Source: Brevundimonas sp. | GTDB taxonomy: Bacteria; Pseudomonadota; Alphaproteobacteria; Caulobacterales; Caulobacteraceae | Direction: 5' to 3' | Assembly (NCBI RefSeq): GCF_031082345.1 | Contig: NZ_JAVHLH010000010.1 | Location: 9,673 to 17,649, forward strand | Length of the DNA: 7,977 bases | Shown: positions 1 to 5,625 of the stretch, piece after piece | Numbering within the stretch: position 1 is the first letter of the stretch | How the letters are laid out: each line of letters begins with the position of its first letter | Made by a program: the position numbers and the translations under genes | Notes under the pieces: generated by a model | What the model was told of the DNA's origin: nothing | Database searches by the model: none | Seen by the model: the letters and a program-made list of their open reading frames with translations, nothing else

Positions 1-1
1 G

Positions 2-2194
2 GACCTGAGCCTGGCCTATTCTCCGGGCGTCGCGGCGCCGGTGTTGCGGATCGCTGAAGATCGGGACGCCGCCTACGACTACACCTCCAAGGGCAACCTG
101 GTCGGCGTGATCTCCAACGGCACCGCGATCCTGGGCCTCGGCGACCTCGGGTCGCTGGCGTCCAAGCCCGTGATGGAGGGCAAGGCGGTGCTCTTCAAGC
201 GGTTCGCCGATCTCGACGCCTTCGACATCGAGGTGGACACCCGCGACGCCGACGCCTTCATCGCCGTGGTCCGCCACATCGGCGCGACCTTCGGCGGCGT
301 GAACCTGGAGGACATCTCCAGCCCGGACTGCTTCCGCATCGAGGCGGCCCTCCAGGACCTCGTCGACGTCCCGGTGTTCCATGACGACCAGCACGGCACC
401 GCCATCATCTGCACGGCGGCCCTGATCAACGCCTGCGAGGTGACCGGCCGCCGGATCGAGGACGTCCGGCTCGTGCTCTGCGGCGCCGGAGCGGCGGGGC
501 TGGGGTCCATCACCCTGATGAAGGCCCTGGGCGTGCGGGCGGAGAACACCACCCTGGTCGACATCGACGGCGTGGTCTACCGCGGCCGGCCGGTGGGCAT
601 GGACCAGTGGAAGGCGGCGCACGCCACCGATACCCCCCATCGGACGCTCGCCGAGGCGATCGCCGGCGCCGACGTCTTCGTCGGCGTATCCACCAAGGGC
701 GTGCTGACGCCGGCCATGGTGGCGTCCATGGCGCCCGATCCGATCATCTTAGCCCTGGCCAATCCGGATCCGGAGATCACGCCCGAGGAGGTCCTGGCCG
801 TGCGCCAGGACGCGATCATGGCGACCGGGCGGTCGGACTATCCGAACCAGGTCAACAACATCCTCGGCTTTCCGTACATCTTCCGCGGCGCCCTGGATGT
901 CCGGGCGCGGTCCATCAACCACCAAATGAAGGTCGCCGCGGCCCGCGCCCTGGCGATGCTGGCGCGCGAGGACGTGCCCGACGAGGTGGCGGTGGCCTAT
1001 CAGGGCCGGCGCGTGAAGTTCGGCCGCGACTACATCATCCCCTCCCCTTTCGATCCGAGGCTGATCTGGTATGTGCCGCCCTTCGTCGCCGAGGCGGCCA
1101 TGGCGAGCGGCGTCGCGCGGCGTCCGATCGCGGACATGGACGCCTACCGGGCGGCGCTGAGCCGCCGCCTCGACCGCTCGGCGGGTTTCCTGCAGCACAT
1201 CACCGAGGCGGTCCGCGGCGGCCCGCTCCAGCGCATCGTCTTCGCCGAGGGCGAGGAGTCCGGGGTGATCCGGGCGGCGGCGGCCATGAAGGCCCAGGGT
1301 CTGGCGGAACCGGTCCTGGTCGGCCGCGAAGCGCTGATCCGGGCGAATGCGGCGGCGGCCGGCCTCGAAGGGGAGGATTTTCAGGTCCGGATCGTCAATT
1401 CGGGCCTTTCCGACCGTACGGCTGACTATGTCGACCACCTCTACGCCCGCCTCCAGCGGAACGGCTATCTGCGCCGGGATGTTCAACGCCTCGTCAATCT
1501 GGACCGCAACTCCTTCGCCGCCGCCATGGTCGCCATGGGCGACGCCGATGCGATCGTCACCGGCGTGACGCGCGGCTTCGACCAGTCTCTGAAGGAGGTG
1601 CTGCGCGTGGTCGACGCCGAACCTGGCGCACGCCTGCTGGGGCTCTCGGCCTTGCTCACGCGAAGCCGCACCATCTTCGTGGCCGACACCTCCGTCTGCG
1701 AACGTCCGAGCGCCGAAGACCTGGTGGAGATCGCGCATGGCGCGGCAGCGGCCGTGCGCAGGCTCGGGCACGTTCCGCGGGTCGCGTTCCTGTCTTCCTC
1801 CACCTTCGGCAATCCCCAGGGCGAGCAGCCGCAACGGGTCCGCGAGGCGGTGGCGCTGATGGACGCCCGCGGCGCCGACTTCGAATATGAGGGGGAGATC
1901 CCGCCCGACGTGGCCCTCGACCCGGGTCTCTGGGACCGCTATCCCTTCATGAGGTTGACGCAGCCCGCCAATCTTCTGGTGATGCCGGCGATCCATTCGG
2001 CGGCCATCGCCACGAAACTGGTCCAGGCGTTGGGAGAGGTCGAGGTCATAGGTCCCATGCTTCAGGGTCTCGCGCATCCCGTCCAGATCTGCCGGCTTGG
2101 CGATGGAGTGTCCCGCATCGTCACCCTGGCGACCGTCGCGGCCTTCGAGGCTCAACAGCGGCGCGCCGGCGCGTCGGCGAGCCGGAGCGTCTAG
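2..2194 (+). CDS. maeB: NADP-dependent malic enzyme with C-terminal phosphotransacetylase-like domain (5' end outside window)
   Basis: Oxidatively decarboxylates malate to pyruvate with NAD(P)+, linking the TCA cycle to pyruvate and NADPH supply in the cytoplasm. The frame is open from base 2 and already reads DLSLAYSPGVAAPV, a hallmark near the N-terminus of this family, so roughly 30-40 residues probably lie upstream; the in-frame GTG at 41 is not a plausible start. Visible in order: the YSPGV catalytic tyrosine (from base 17), the DYTSKGNLVGVISNGTA block, metal-ligand segments VNLEDI (about 299) and HDDQHGTA (380), the Rossmann motif GAGAAGLGS (482), and ALANPDPEI. A phosphotransacetylase-like domain follows from about RIVFAEGEE (1232) to VIGPMLQGLAHPVQI. 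In bacterial MaeB proteins that domain usually binds acetyl-CoA as an allosteric inhibitor rather than catalysing transfer; this is family knowledge. About 730 residues are visible, against roughly 750-770 for complete relatives. The frame is intact. Confidence 0.96.
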   Translation, partial: DLSLAYSPGVAAPVLRIAEDRDAAYDYTSKGNLVGVISNGTAILGLGDLGSLASKPVMEGKAVLFKRFADLDAFDIEVDTRDADAFIAVVRHIGATFGGVNLEDISSPDCFRIEAALQDLVDVPVFHDDQHGTAIICTAALINACEVTGRRIEDVRLVLCGAGAAGLGSITLMKALGVRAENTTLVDIDGVVYRGRPVGMDQWKAAHATDTPHRTLAEAIAGADVFVGVSTKGVLTPAMVASMAPDPIILALANPDPEITPEEVLAVRQDAIMATGRSDYPNQVNNILGFPYIFRGALDVRARSINHQMKVAAARALAMLAREDVPDEVAVAYQGRRVKFGRDYIIPSPFDPRLIWYVPPFVAEAAMASGVARRPIADMDAYRAALSRRLDRSAGFLQHITEAVRGGPLQRIVFAEGEESGVIRAAAAMKAQGLAEPVLVGREALIRANAAAAGLEGEDFQVRIVNSGLSDRTADYVDHLYARLQRNGYLRRDVQRLVNLDRNSFAAAMVAMGDADAIVTGVTRGFDQSLKEVLRVVDAEPGARLLGLSALLTRSRTIFVADTSVCERPSAEDLVEIAHGAAAAVRRLGHVPRVAFLSSSTFGNPQGEQPQRVREAVALMDARGADFEYEGEIPPDVALDPGLWDRYPFMRLTQPANLLVMPAIHSAAIATKLVQALGEVEVIGPMLQGLAHPVQICRLGDGVSRIVTLATVAAFEAQQRRAGASASRSV

Positions 2195-2329
2195 ATGCCT
2201 TTCCCGCGCCGCGAGATCCCGCGATCCGGACCGCGCCGATGGCTGACCAGCCAGGTCGCCATCGTTCTTCTCCGCCTCTCGGCCGTTCTGTTCGCCCTGG
2301 GCGCCCTGAAGCTTTGCGGAGCCTTCTGA
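2195..2329 (+). CDS. Candidate 44-aa single-pass membrane small protein, abutting maeB
   Basis: A 45-codon frame starts with ATG on the base right after the maeB TAG and ends with TGA at 2327-2329. A GGAG ribosome-binding sequence (2184-2187) inside the end of maeB sits 7 bases before the ATG, so translation could be coupled to maeB. The product has a basic, proline-rich head (MPFPRREIPRSGPRRW, residues 1-16). One hydrophobic stretch follows (about residues 21-40, VAIVLLRLSAVLFALGALKL) and then a short tail with one cysteine. Positive residues before the hydrophobic segment fit an N-in single-span inner-membrane topology. An arginine (R27) interrupts the hydrophobic run. No family is recognised and no function is proposed. 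A chance frame in GC-rich DNA remains possible, but the ribosome-binding site, exact abutment and membrane segment together favour a real gene. Confidence 0.5.
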   Translation: MPFPRREIPRSGPRRWLTSQVAIVLLRLSAVLFALGALKLCGAF

Positions 2330-2337
2330 CGAAGGCC

Positions 2338-2363
2338 GGTCCGGCGGCGGCAAGGCCGCGACC
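2338..2363 (+). terminator. Possible imperfect hairpin after maeB and the small gene
   Basis: An inner stem GCGGC (2347-2351) / GCCGC (2355-2359) with an AAG loop is extended by an outer stem GGTC (2338-2341) / GACC (2360-2363), with a five-base bulge on the 5' side. It lies 8 bases after the small gene's stop, where a terminator would be expected. No T-run follows, so intrinsic termination is uncertain. It may only stabilise the 3' end of the transcript. Confidence 0.28.
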
Positions 2364-2397
2364 TCACACGACCCCGGTGATGCGTTGATTCCCTTGC

Positions 2398-2429
2398 TTG
2401 ATGCCTGAACTATCAATCGTTATCATTGA
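2398..2429. promoter_or_regulatory. Overlapping short inverted repeats upstream of the YjdM-type gene
   Basis: Two perfect 5-bp inverted repeats overlap in a locally AT-rich patch of an otherwise GC-rich gap. TTGAT (2398-2402) pairs with ATCAA (2412-2416) across 9 bases. TCAAT (2413-2417) pairs with ATTGA (2425-2429) across 7 bases. The patch is about 145-175 bases before the proposed start at 2572. It may be a promoter or operator. It is not a canonical FNR/FixK box, which needs a 4-base spacer, and is only a partial match to a Fur box. The regulator is unknown. Confidence 0.25.
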
Positions 2430-2571
2430 GTCCATCCCCGGCGCTCTTGGCGAGGAGCAGCGCAGCCTCCACCGGCGCTGCCAACTCGCGATTCGGTCGG
2501 AGGACAGGCGCAGGCCGAAACGTCGTCTGACAGAGGCGTCCGGCTTGCGAAGGCTGGCTGAGGAGTTGCAG

Positions 2572-2880
2572 ATGGGCGCTGAACCCGGCGAAGACGACTA
2601 TGTGTACGACGAGGTCAGGGATGAATGGATCAGCGCGCGGGAAGCGGCGGCCGCGCCCAGGCCGGTGAAAGGCGTCCGCGACGCCGTGGGCAATCTGCTT
2701 TCGGACGGCGACAGCGTCACCCTGGTGAAGGATCTCAAGGTCAAGGGCGCGAATCAGACCCTGAAGCGGGGCGCCCTGATCAAGTCGATCCGCCTGACCG
2801 ACGATGACCAGGAAATCGACTGCCGCTGCGAAGGCATCAAGGGCCTCGTCCTCCGGGCGGAGTTCGTTCGCAAGGTGTAG
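2572..2880 (+). CDS. YjdM/PhnA C-terminal-domain protein, short form without zinc-ribbon cysteines
   Basis: The 102-residue product matches the C-terminal domain of the YjdM family (formerly PhnA, 'alkylphosphonate utilization protein'). The visible motifs are VRDAVGNLLSDGDSVTLVKD, LKVKGANQTLKRGALIKSIR, the DCRCEGIKGL segment and the EFVRKV ending. The start at ATG 2572 is chosen because AGGAG (2561-2565) sits 6 bases upstream and relatives begin at about this point. The frame is open back to 2398, but that extension looks like non-coding read-through. Classical YjdM (about 110 aa) carries a four-cysteine zinc ribbon before this domain. Here that part is reduced to DDYVYDEVRDEWISAREA with no CxxC pair; the only two cysteines (DCRC) lie later. 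Despite the old name the family is not established in phosphonate breakdown, so the role is left open. It is transcribed alone and converges with the response-regulator arm. Confidence 0.82.
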   Translation: MGAEPGEDDYVYDEVRDEWISAREAAAAPRPVKGVRDAVGNLLSDGDSVTLVKDLKVKGANQTLKRGALIKSIRLTDDDQEIDCRCEGIKGLVLRAEFVRKV

Positions 2881-2896
2881 TGGGAGCCCAGGTTCA

Positions 2897-2927
2897 AGGA
2901 CCGATTTTGGTCAGGCGGCCTGGTCCT
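2897..2927. terminator. Possible bidirectional hairpin between convergent genes
   Basis: AGGACC (2897-2902) is perfectly repeated in inverse as GGTCCT (2922-2927). A competing inner stem, CAGG (2912-2915) / CCTG (2919-2922), overlaps it, as does GACC/GGTC at 2899-2912. It lies 16 bases after the YjdM-type stop and covers the stop codon (2911-2913) of the opposing receiver relic, where a shared terminator is expected. The 4-T run is in the loop, not downstream, so intrinsic termination is doubtful. Confidence 0.25.
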
Positions 2928-3156
2928 CGACGGATCCCAGATGCCTCACGTCCACCTCAGTCAACACCGCCGTCGACTTCGCGAAATCGACGGGTTTGAG
3001 CATGTTGTAGTTGTCCGCTCCCGCAGACCAGACCTGTTCCCGGCCTCCCGGGCGCGCCGAAGACGACAGACGATGGGCGTCTCCAGGTTGCCCCCTGTCG
3101 GACATGTGCTGAGCCGCCACGTTCAGTGCGATCTCGCGTATTCCGCCGCGACTGCA
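2911..3156 (-). pseudogene. Relic of a response-regulator receiver domain (C-terminal half)
   Basis: On the minus strand the frame ending at TGA 2911-2913 reads SAGADNYNMLKPVDFAKS followed by TAVLTEVDVRHLG. This is the end of an Rcp1/CheY-like receiver, including the conserved lysine-proline of the beta5 loop (KPVDF). Just upstream is LSSSARPGG, matching the beta4 threonine/serine region. Between them and the N-terminal remnant, the expected strand NLETPIV is found only in the next frame (3069-3089). This suggests one extra G in the GGGGG run (3091-3095 on the opposite strand) and one lost base near 3069-3071, which cancel each other. The first half of the domain, with the acidic pair and the phosphoacceptor aspartate, is absent. 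The frame continues directly from the TGA (3157-3159) of the upstream response regulator, with no convincing start of its own. It is most likely a decayed gene. A functional read-through or a sequencing error at the G run cannot be excluded. Confidence 0.62.
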
Positions 3157-3648
3157 TCAGGAAAACGCGTCTGTGCTCCGGCGGCCCATGTTGAGGGGAC
3201 CATCGCGCTTGGCACGACGCCGATCAGGTCCGAAATAGGTGTCCCCGGAGATGAACGGTCTGGGATGAAACACCAACATCTCCACGCGCTTGAGGACCGC
3301 GGCCGGGACGATCGGCTTGACCAGGAATTCGTTGACGCCGGCGTCGCGGGCCTTGAATACGTGCTCCTGCTCGGAATGGCCGGTGACCATGATGATGGGC
3401 AGATGGGGACTGACACTGCCCGGGTTGCGCAGGAACCGCGTGAATTCCAAGCCATTCATCGGCGCCATGCTGTAATCCACAATAGCGAAATCGAACGTCC
3501 GAGTGCGCAGTATCTCCAGCGCTTCCGTGCCGTCGCACGCTTGCCGGATCTTGTTGAGACCGACCGAAGCGAGGACGCTCATGAGGATGAGCCGCACGTG
3601 CGCGTTGTCGTCAACCACGAGAGCTGACAGGCGCGACAACGCCGTCAT
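3157..3648 (-). CDS. Single-domain (CheY-like) response regulator with YFGPDRRR tail
   Basis: Receives a phosphoryl group from a histidine kinase or phosphotransfer protein. With no DNA-binding domain, it presumably acts by protein contact. In the 163-residue form the receiver spans about residues 8-125. It has the acidic pair D13-D14 (ALVVDDNAHVR), phosphoacceptor D58 (AIVDYSMAPMNG), T89 (IIMVTGHSE) and K111 (EFLVKPI), so all catalytic positions are present. A basic C-terminal extension follows, with YFGPDRRRAKR and NMGRRSTDAF. YFGPDRRR-type tails recur on alphaproteobacterial single-domain regulators, but their function is not known to me. The start at 3648 is preferred because the receiver begins right after it and GGGGTGG lies upstream; an in-frame start at 3720 would add 24 residues unlike a receiver. 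It follows the NTF2-like gene by 91 bases and is probably in the Crp/Fnr operon. Its partner kinase may be the one starting at 7133. Confidence 0.9.
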   Translation of the reverse strand: MTALSRLSALVVDDNAHVRLILMSVLASVGLNKIRQACDGTEALEILRTRTFDFAIVDYSMAPMNGLEFTRFLRNPGSVSPHLPIIMVTGHSEQEHVFKARDAGVNEFLVKPIVPAAVLKRVEMLVFHPRPFISGDTYFGPDRRRAKRDGPLNMGRRSTDAFS

Positions 3649-3739
3649 GCCTCCACCCCAATGACGCGCAGACGGCAGGACCCGCGCGCCGATACGCCCT
3701 GTCCCAGGAAGATCCGCCATCGGGATTGTTGCTGCCTCA

Positions 3740-4117
3740 TCAGTTGAGCGCTTTGCTCACGCCGAGAGGCGTCTGCTGATGCTGCACCAGGCGCCAACGG
3801 CCGTCATCGCGCCGCCACGTCGAGGTGCACAGCGCTCGGCAGGACGGCGCCCCTGGACGGCGGCCCTCGCCCACATATGCCAAGACTACTAGATCCTCGT
3901 CGATCCAACCGATGTCCTGTTCGACAATGTGGACCGACGCCCAGCGCGGCGCCGAGAGCCGACCGGCCCCGGCCTGTTGCTCCGCGAGCACACCGACCGG
4001 TTCTGTAAAGGCTATCACCCCGTTCGGATGAACGAGCCGAGCCCAAGTCTCCGGTCCCTCGATCCAGAGCCGTTCCTCCAAGTTCCAGATGTCGTTGTCA
4101 TCCTCCTGCCTGGTCAC
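3740..4117 (-). CDS. NTF2-like (SnoaL/DUF4440-type) protein
   Basis: A 125-residue soluble protein, the usual length for a single NTF2-fold cone domain. The N-terminal helix region reads DIWNLEERLWIEGPETWARL. A strand with HPNGVIAF follows, and the C-terminal beta-sheet signature CTSTWRRDDGRWRLVQHQQT is typical of the DUF4440/SnoaL-like group. Members include small-molecule enzymes, ligand-binding proteins and polyketide cyclases. No catalytic residue set can be assigned here, so function is unknown. The GTG start at 4117 is supported by AGGAG (opposite strand 4123-4127) 5 bases upstream. It lies 64 bases downstream of the Crp/Fnr gene on the same strand and 91 bases before the response regulator, which suggests one transcript. 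A stress-linked or ligand-sensing accessory role is only an inference from these neighbours. Confidence 0.8.
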   Translation of the reverse strand: MTRQEDDNDIWNLEERLWIEGPETWARLVHPNGVIAFTEPVGVLAEQQAGAGRLSAPRWASVHIVEQDIGWIDEDLVVLAYVGEGRRPGAPSCRALCTSTWRRDDGRWRLVQHQQTPLGVSKALN

Positions 4118-4144
4118 TTCGACTCCTCTCCGGTGCTAAGTTGC

Positions 4145-4174
4145 CGATCGCTGCCCCTTGAAGCCGCGATCGCT
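4145..4174. repeat. Paired CGATCGC(T) elements between the Crp/Fnr and NTF2-like genes
   Basis: CGATCGCT occurs at 4145-4152 and again at 4167-4174, a 22-base period. Because the core CGATCG is itself palindromic, CGATCGC (4145-4151) and GCGATCG (4166-4172) also form a perfect 7-bp inverted repeat around a 14-base loop. On the minus-strand transcript it lies 7 bases after the Crp/Fnr stop and about 27 bases before the NTF2-like start. It could be a hairpin that tunes downstream expression or a pair of protein sites. There is no T-run. Confidence 0.4.
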
Positions 4175-4181
4175 CCCGGGA

Positions 4182-4928
4182 TTACAACAGCGGACGCGGA
4201 ACCAAGGGGGTCTCGGAATAGTCGGCCAGCCGTTCCAGCCCGGCCGGATCCAGCATGGTGAGCTGCTGTTGCTCGAAGATGAAAAGGCCGCGCCGTTGCA
4301 GCCGTTTCAAGGTCTTGTTCGTATGGACCAGCGAGAGGCCGAGAGCATCGGCGAGATGCACCTGTGTCAGCGGAATATGGATCGGATCGACCGCCATGGG
4401 GTCCAGCAAGCGGGTCCGCTTGTACAGGTTGACCATCAACATCGCGATCCGCTCCGCAGCGGAGCGACGTCCGACCGAAGTCAGGATATCGTCGACCAGT
4501 TTTTCTTCCTTGGCCGTGAGCCAGGTCGTGTCGAAGGCGAGTTCTGGATAGTTTCGGTAGAGTTCCCAAATCTTGGGTCGGGCGTGACGGCACAATCGGG
4601 CATTCGTCAGCGCCTCCACGCCATGAGCTGAATCTCCCAGCATATGGGCCTGGAAGCCAATGACGTCCCCCGGCAGCAGAAAATTCAGGATCTGGCGCCG
4701 CCCGTCACGCAACGTCTTGTAACGGAAGGCCCAACCCGAGAAGAGCGTGTAAAGTGGAGGGTTCTGCGAGCCTTCTTCAATGATTGTGACGCCGGCAAGG
4801 GCGTCGACCTGGCCAAGCCGCATGCCTTCGATGAATGCGATCTCTTCCGGAGTGTTGCTCCTGAACACCGGAAGCGCGCGCAACGGACAGGCTGCGCAAG
4901 GCACGGTGGGCGGAATCGATTCGATCAC
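4182..4928 (-). CDS. Crp/Fnr-family transcriptional regulator
   Basis: A cytoplasmic DNA-binding regulator of 248 residues, typical for the family. The effector domain (about residues 25-150) is a cyclic-nucleotide-binding-type beta-roll with LYTLFSGWAFRYKTL, DGRRQILNFLLPGDVIGFQA and a long dimerisation helix. The C-terminal winged helix-turn-helix includes IPLTQVHLADALGLSLVHTN and KTLKRLQRRGLF (about 185-216). The N-terminus holds C11 and C14 (VPCAACPLRALPVF), with C113 in the roll. That is fewer N-terminal cysteines than the 4Fe-4S set of Fnr, so oxygen sensing is not established. The phosphate-binding RS pair that contacts cAMP in Crp is not seen, so a different ligand or none is likely. 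The start is GTG 4928; no earlier in-frame start is available. An in-frame GTG at 4904 would keep the cysteines. It diverges from the response regulator at 5101, and a palindrome lies about 90 bases upstream, suiting autoregulation. Confidence 0.93.
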   Translation of the reverse strand: MIESIPPTVPCAACPLRALPVFRSNTPEEIAFIEGMRLGQVDALAGVTIIEEGSQNPPLYTLFSGWAFRYKTLRDGRRQILNFLLPGDVIGFQAHMLGDSAHGVEALTNARLCRHARPKIWELYRNYPELAFDTTWLTAKEEKLVDDILTSVGRRSAAERIAMLMVNLYKRTRLLDPMAVDPIHIPLTQVHLADALGLSLVHTNKTLKRLQRRGLFIFEQQQLTMLDPAGLERLADYSETPLVPRPLL

Positions 4929-5018
4929 CGAACTACTCGTTGTACTGGCAGGCTCTCGCCGGGGAGACCGTGCGGGGATGGGTCACCTTGGCAATAGCGC
5001 ATCCGGCCACCTTCGCCA

Positions 5019-5034
5019 TATGTCATAAGACATA
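5019..5034. promoter_or_regulatory. 16-bp perfect palindrome in the divergent promoter region (candidate operator)
   Basis: TATGTC-ATAA-GACATA is a perfect 6+4+6 dyad in the 172-base gap between the divergent Crp/Fnr gene (start 4928) and response regulator (start 5101 or 5110). Size and symmetry suit a dimeric helix-turn-helix regulator of the Crp/Fnr class, although the half-site is not the usual TTGAT or TGTGA. A partial second copy, ATGTCCTAA, starts at 5050, exactly 30 bases after ATGTC at 5020, on the same helix face. Control of both arms from here is inferred. Confidence 0.5.
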
Positions 5035-5100
5035 ACGGTCACGCTTCGGATGTCCTAATGCCACGAGGCTGGGGAGCGATACGGACGGGGAAGCTCAGTA

Positions 5101-5514
5101 TTGGAAACGATGCCGGACGGAAGGTCGGGCCTGACCGCCAGCGGGCCAAGGATTCTGGTCATCGATGACCAGACCGACGTCCGCAAGAGGATCGCCGATG
5201 GGTTGACCGAATTGCACTTCGATGTCCTGGAAGCCGCCACCCTCGCCGAAGCCTCCGAGACTGTGGCTCAAGGTCCGCCCTTTGGCGCCGTTGTTGTCGA
5301 TGTCGCTTTGAAGGATGGCTTCGGCGAAAGCTTCGCCAAGCTGATGAGGGCGGCCTCTCCGGGGACCCCGGTGATCATTGTCACAGGCTATGGCGAGTCC
5401 GCCATGCGCGAGAGGCTGTCGTCCGATCCTGGCCTCGCCGTATTGGGCAAGCCCCTTTGTCTGGAGGTCTTGGCCAGGGCCCTGGCCACCCTGGGGGTGG
5501 AGCCGCACCCCTAG
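5101..5514 (+). CDS. Stand-alone receiver-domain response regulator upstream of the KaiC-like gene
   Basis: A single receiver domain of 137 residues (134 from the ATG at 5110) with no output domain. Counting from TTG 5101, the motifs are the acidic pair D22-D23 (ILVIDDQTDVR), phosphoacceptor D67 (AVVVDVALKDGFG), T95 (VIIVTGYGE) and K117 (VLGKPLCLE). All positions needed for phosphotransfer are intact. Start choice is uncertain: GGGGAAG (5087-5093) sits 7 bases before TTG 5101, while ATG 5110 has only GGA nearby; the difference is three codons. The gene lies 111 bases before the KaiC-like ATPase on the same strand, and the histidine kinase follows, so a shared phosphorelay is a reasonable inference. 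In style (FGxxVVDVALKDG, FAKLMRAASPGTPV) it resembles sink or adaptor receivers found beside hybrid kinases in Caulobacterales. Confidence 0.9.
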   Translation: METMPDGRSGLTASGPRILVIDDQTDVRKRIADGLTELHFDVLEAATLAEASETVAQGPPFGAVVVDVALKDGFGESFAKLMRAASPGTPVIIVTGYGESAMRERLSSDPGLAVLGKPLCLEVLARALATLGVEPHP

Positions 5515-5579
5515 ATCCACCCTCGGGGCGACGCGGGTCCGGGCGCGCTCCGCTTTCCAGACCCGATCAGCCGGAATCG

Positions 5580-5592
5580 CCTGCTTCGCAGG
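5580..5592 (+). other. Short hairpin in the leader before the KaiC-like gene
   Basis: CCTGC-TTC-GCAGG is a perfect 5-bp stem with a 3-base loop, 33 bases before the proposed ATG of the KaiC-like gene. No T-run follows. It might pause transcription or shape the leader RNA between the response regulator and the ATPase gene; a chance occurrence is equally possible. Confidence 0.25.
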
Positions 5593-5625
5593 TCCGTGCG
5601 CCATTTCCATCAAACGAGTAATTTC

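Noticed and set aside
607..1425. Plus-strand open frame inside maeB in another frame
   Set aside because: Arg/Gly/Pro-rich composition with no motif; fully inside the maeB frame.
749..2416. Long minus-strand open frame (555 codons) opposite maeB
   Set aside because: It is antisense to a clearly real gene, and its product is low-complexity, rich in Arg, Gly, Asp and His, with no domain. It is a usual by-product of high-GC codon bias.
2413..2429. Fur-box-like sequence (AATGATAACGATT on the minus strand)
   Set aside because: Only part of a Fur box matches and no iron-related gene is next to it, so it is reported only as a generic dyad.
2398..2571. N-terminal extension of the YjdM-type protein back to TTG 2398 or ATG 2401
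   Set aside because: The added residues do not resemble the family, whereas ATG 2572 has a well-spaced AGGAG and matches the usual beginning.
2941..3627. Plus-strand open frame opposite the response regulator
   Set aside because: The minus-strand frame has all receiver catalytic motifs; this frame is its antisense shadow and shows no domain.
3649..3720. Longer N-terminus of the minus-strand response regulator
   Set aside because: The 24 extra residues are not receiver-like, and the receiver begins just after the start at 3648.
5573..5598. EcfG (general stress sigma factor) promoter-like pair GGAAT...CGTG before the KaiC-like gene
   Set aside because: The spacing (17) is right, but both boxes deviate from GGAAC and CGTT at a key base, too weak to call a promoter.
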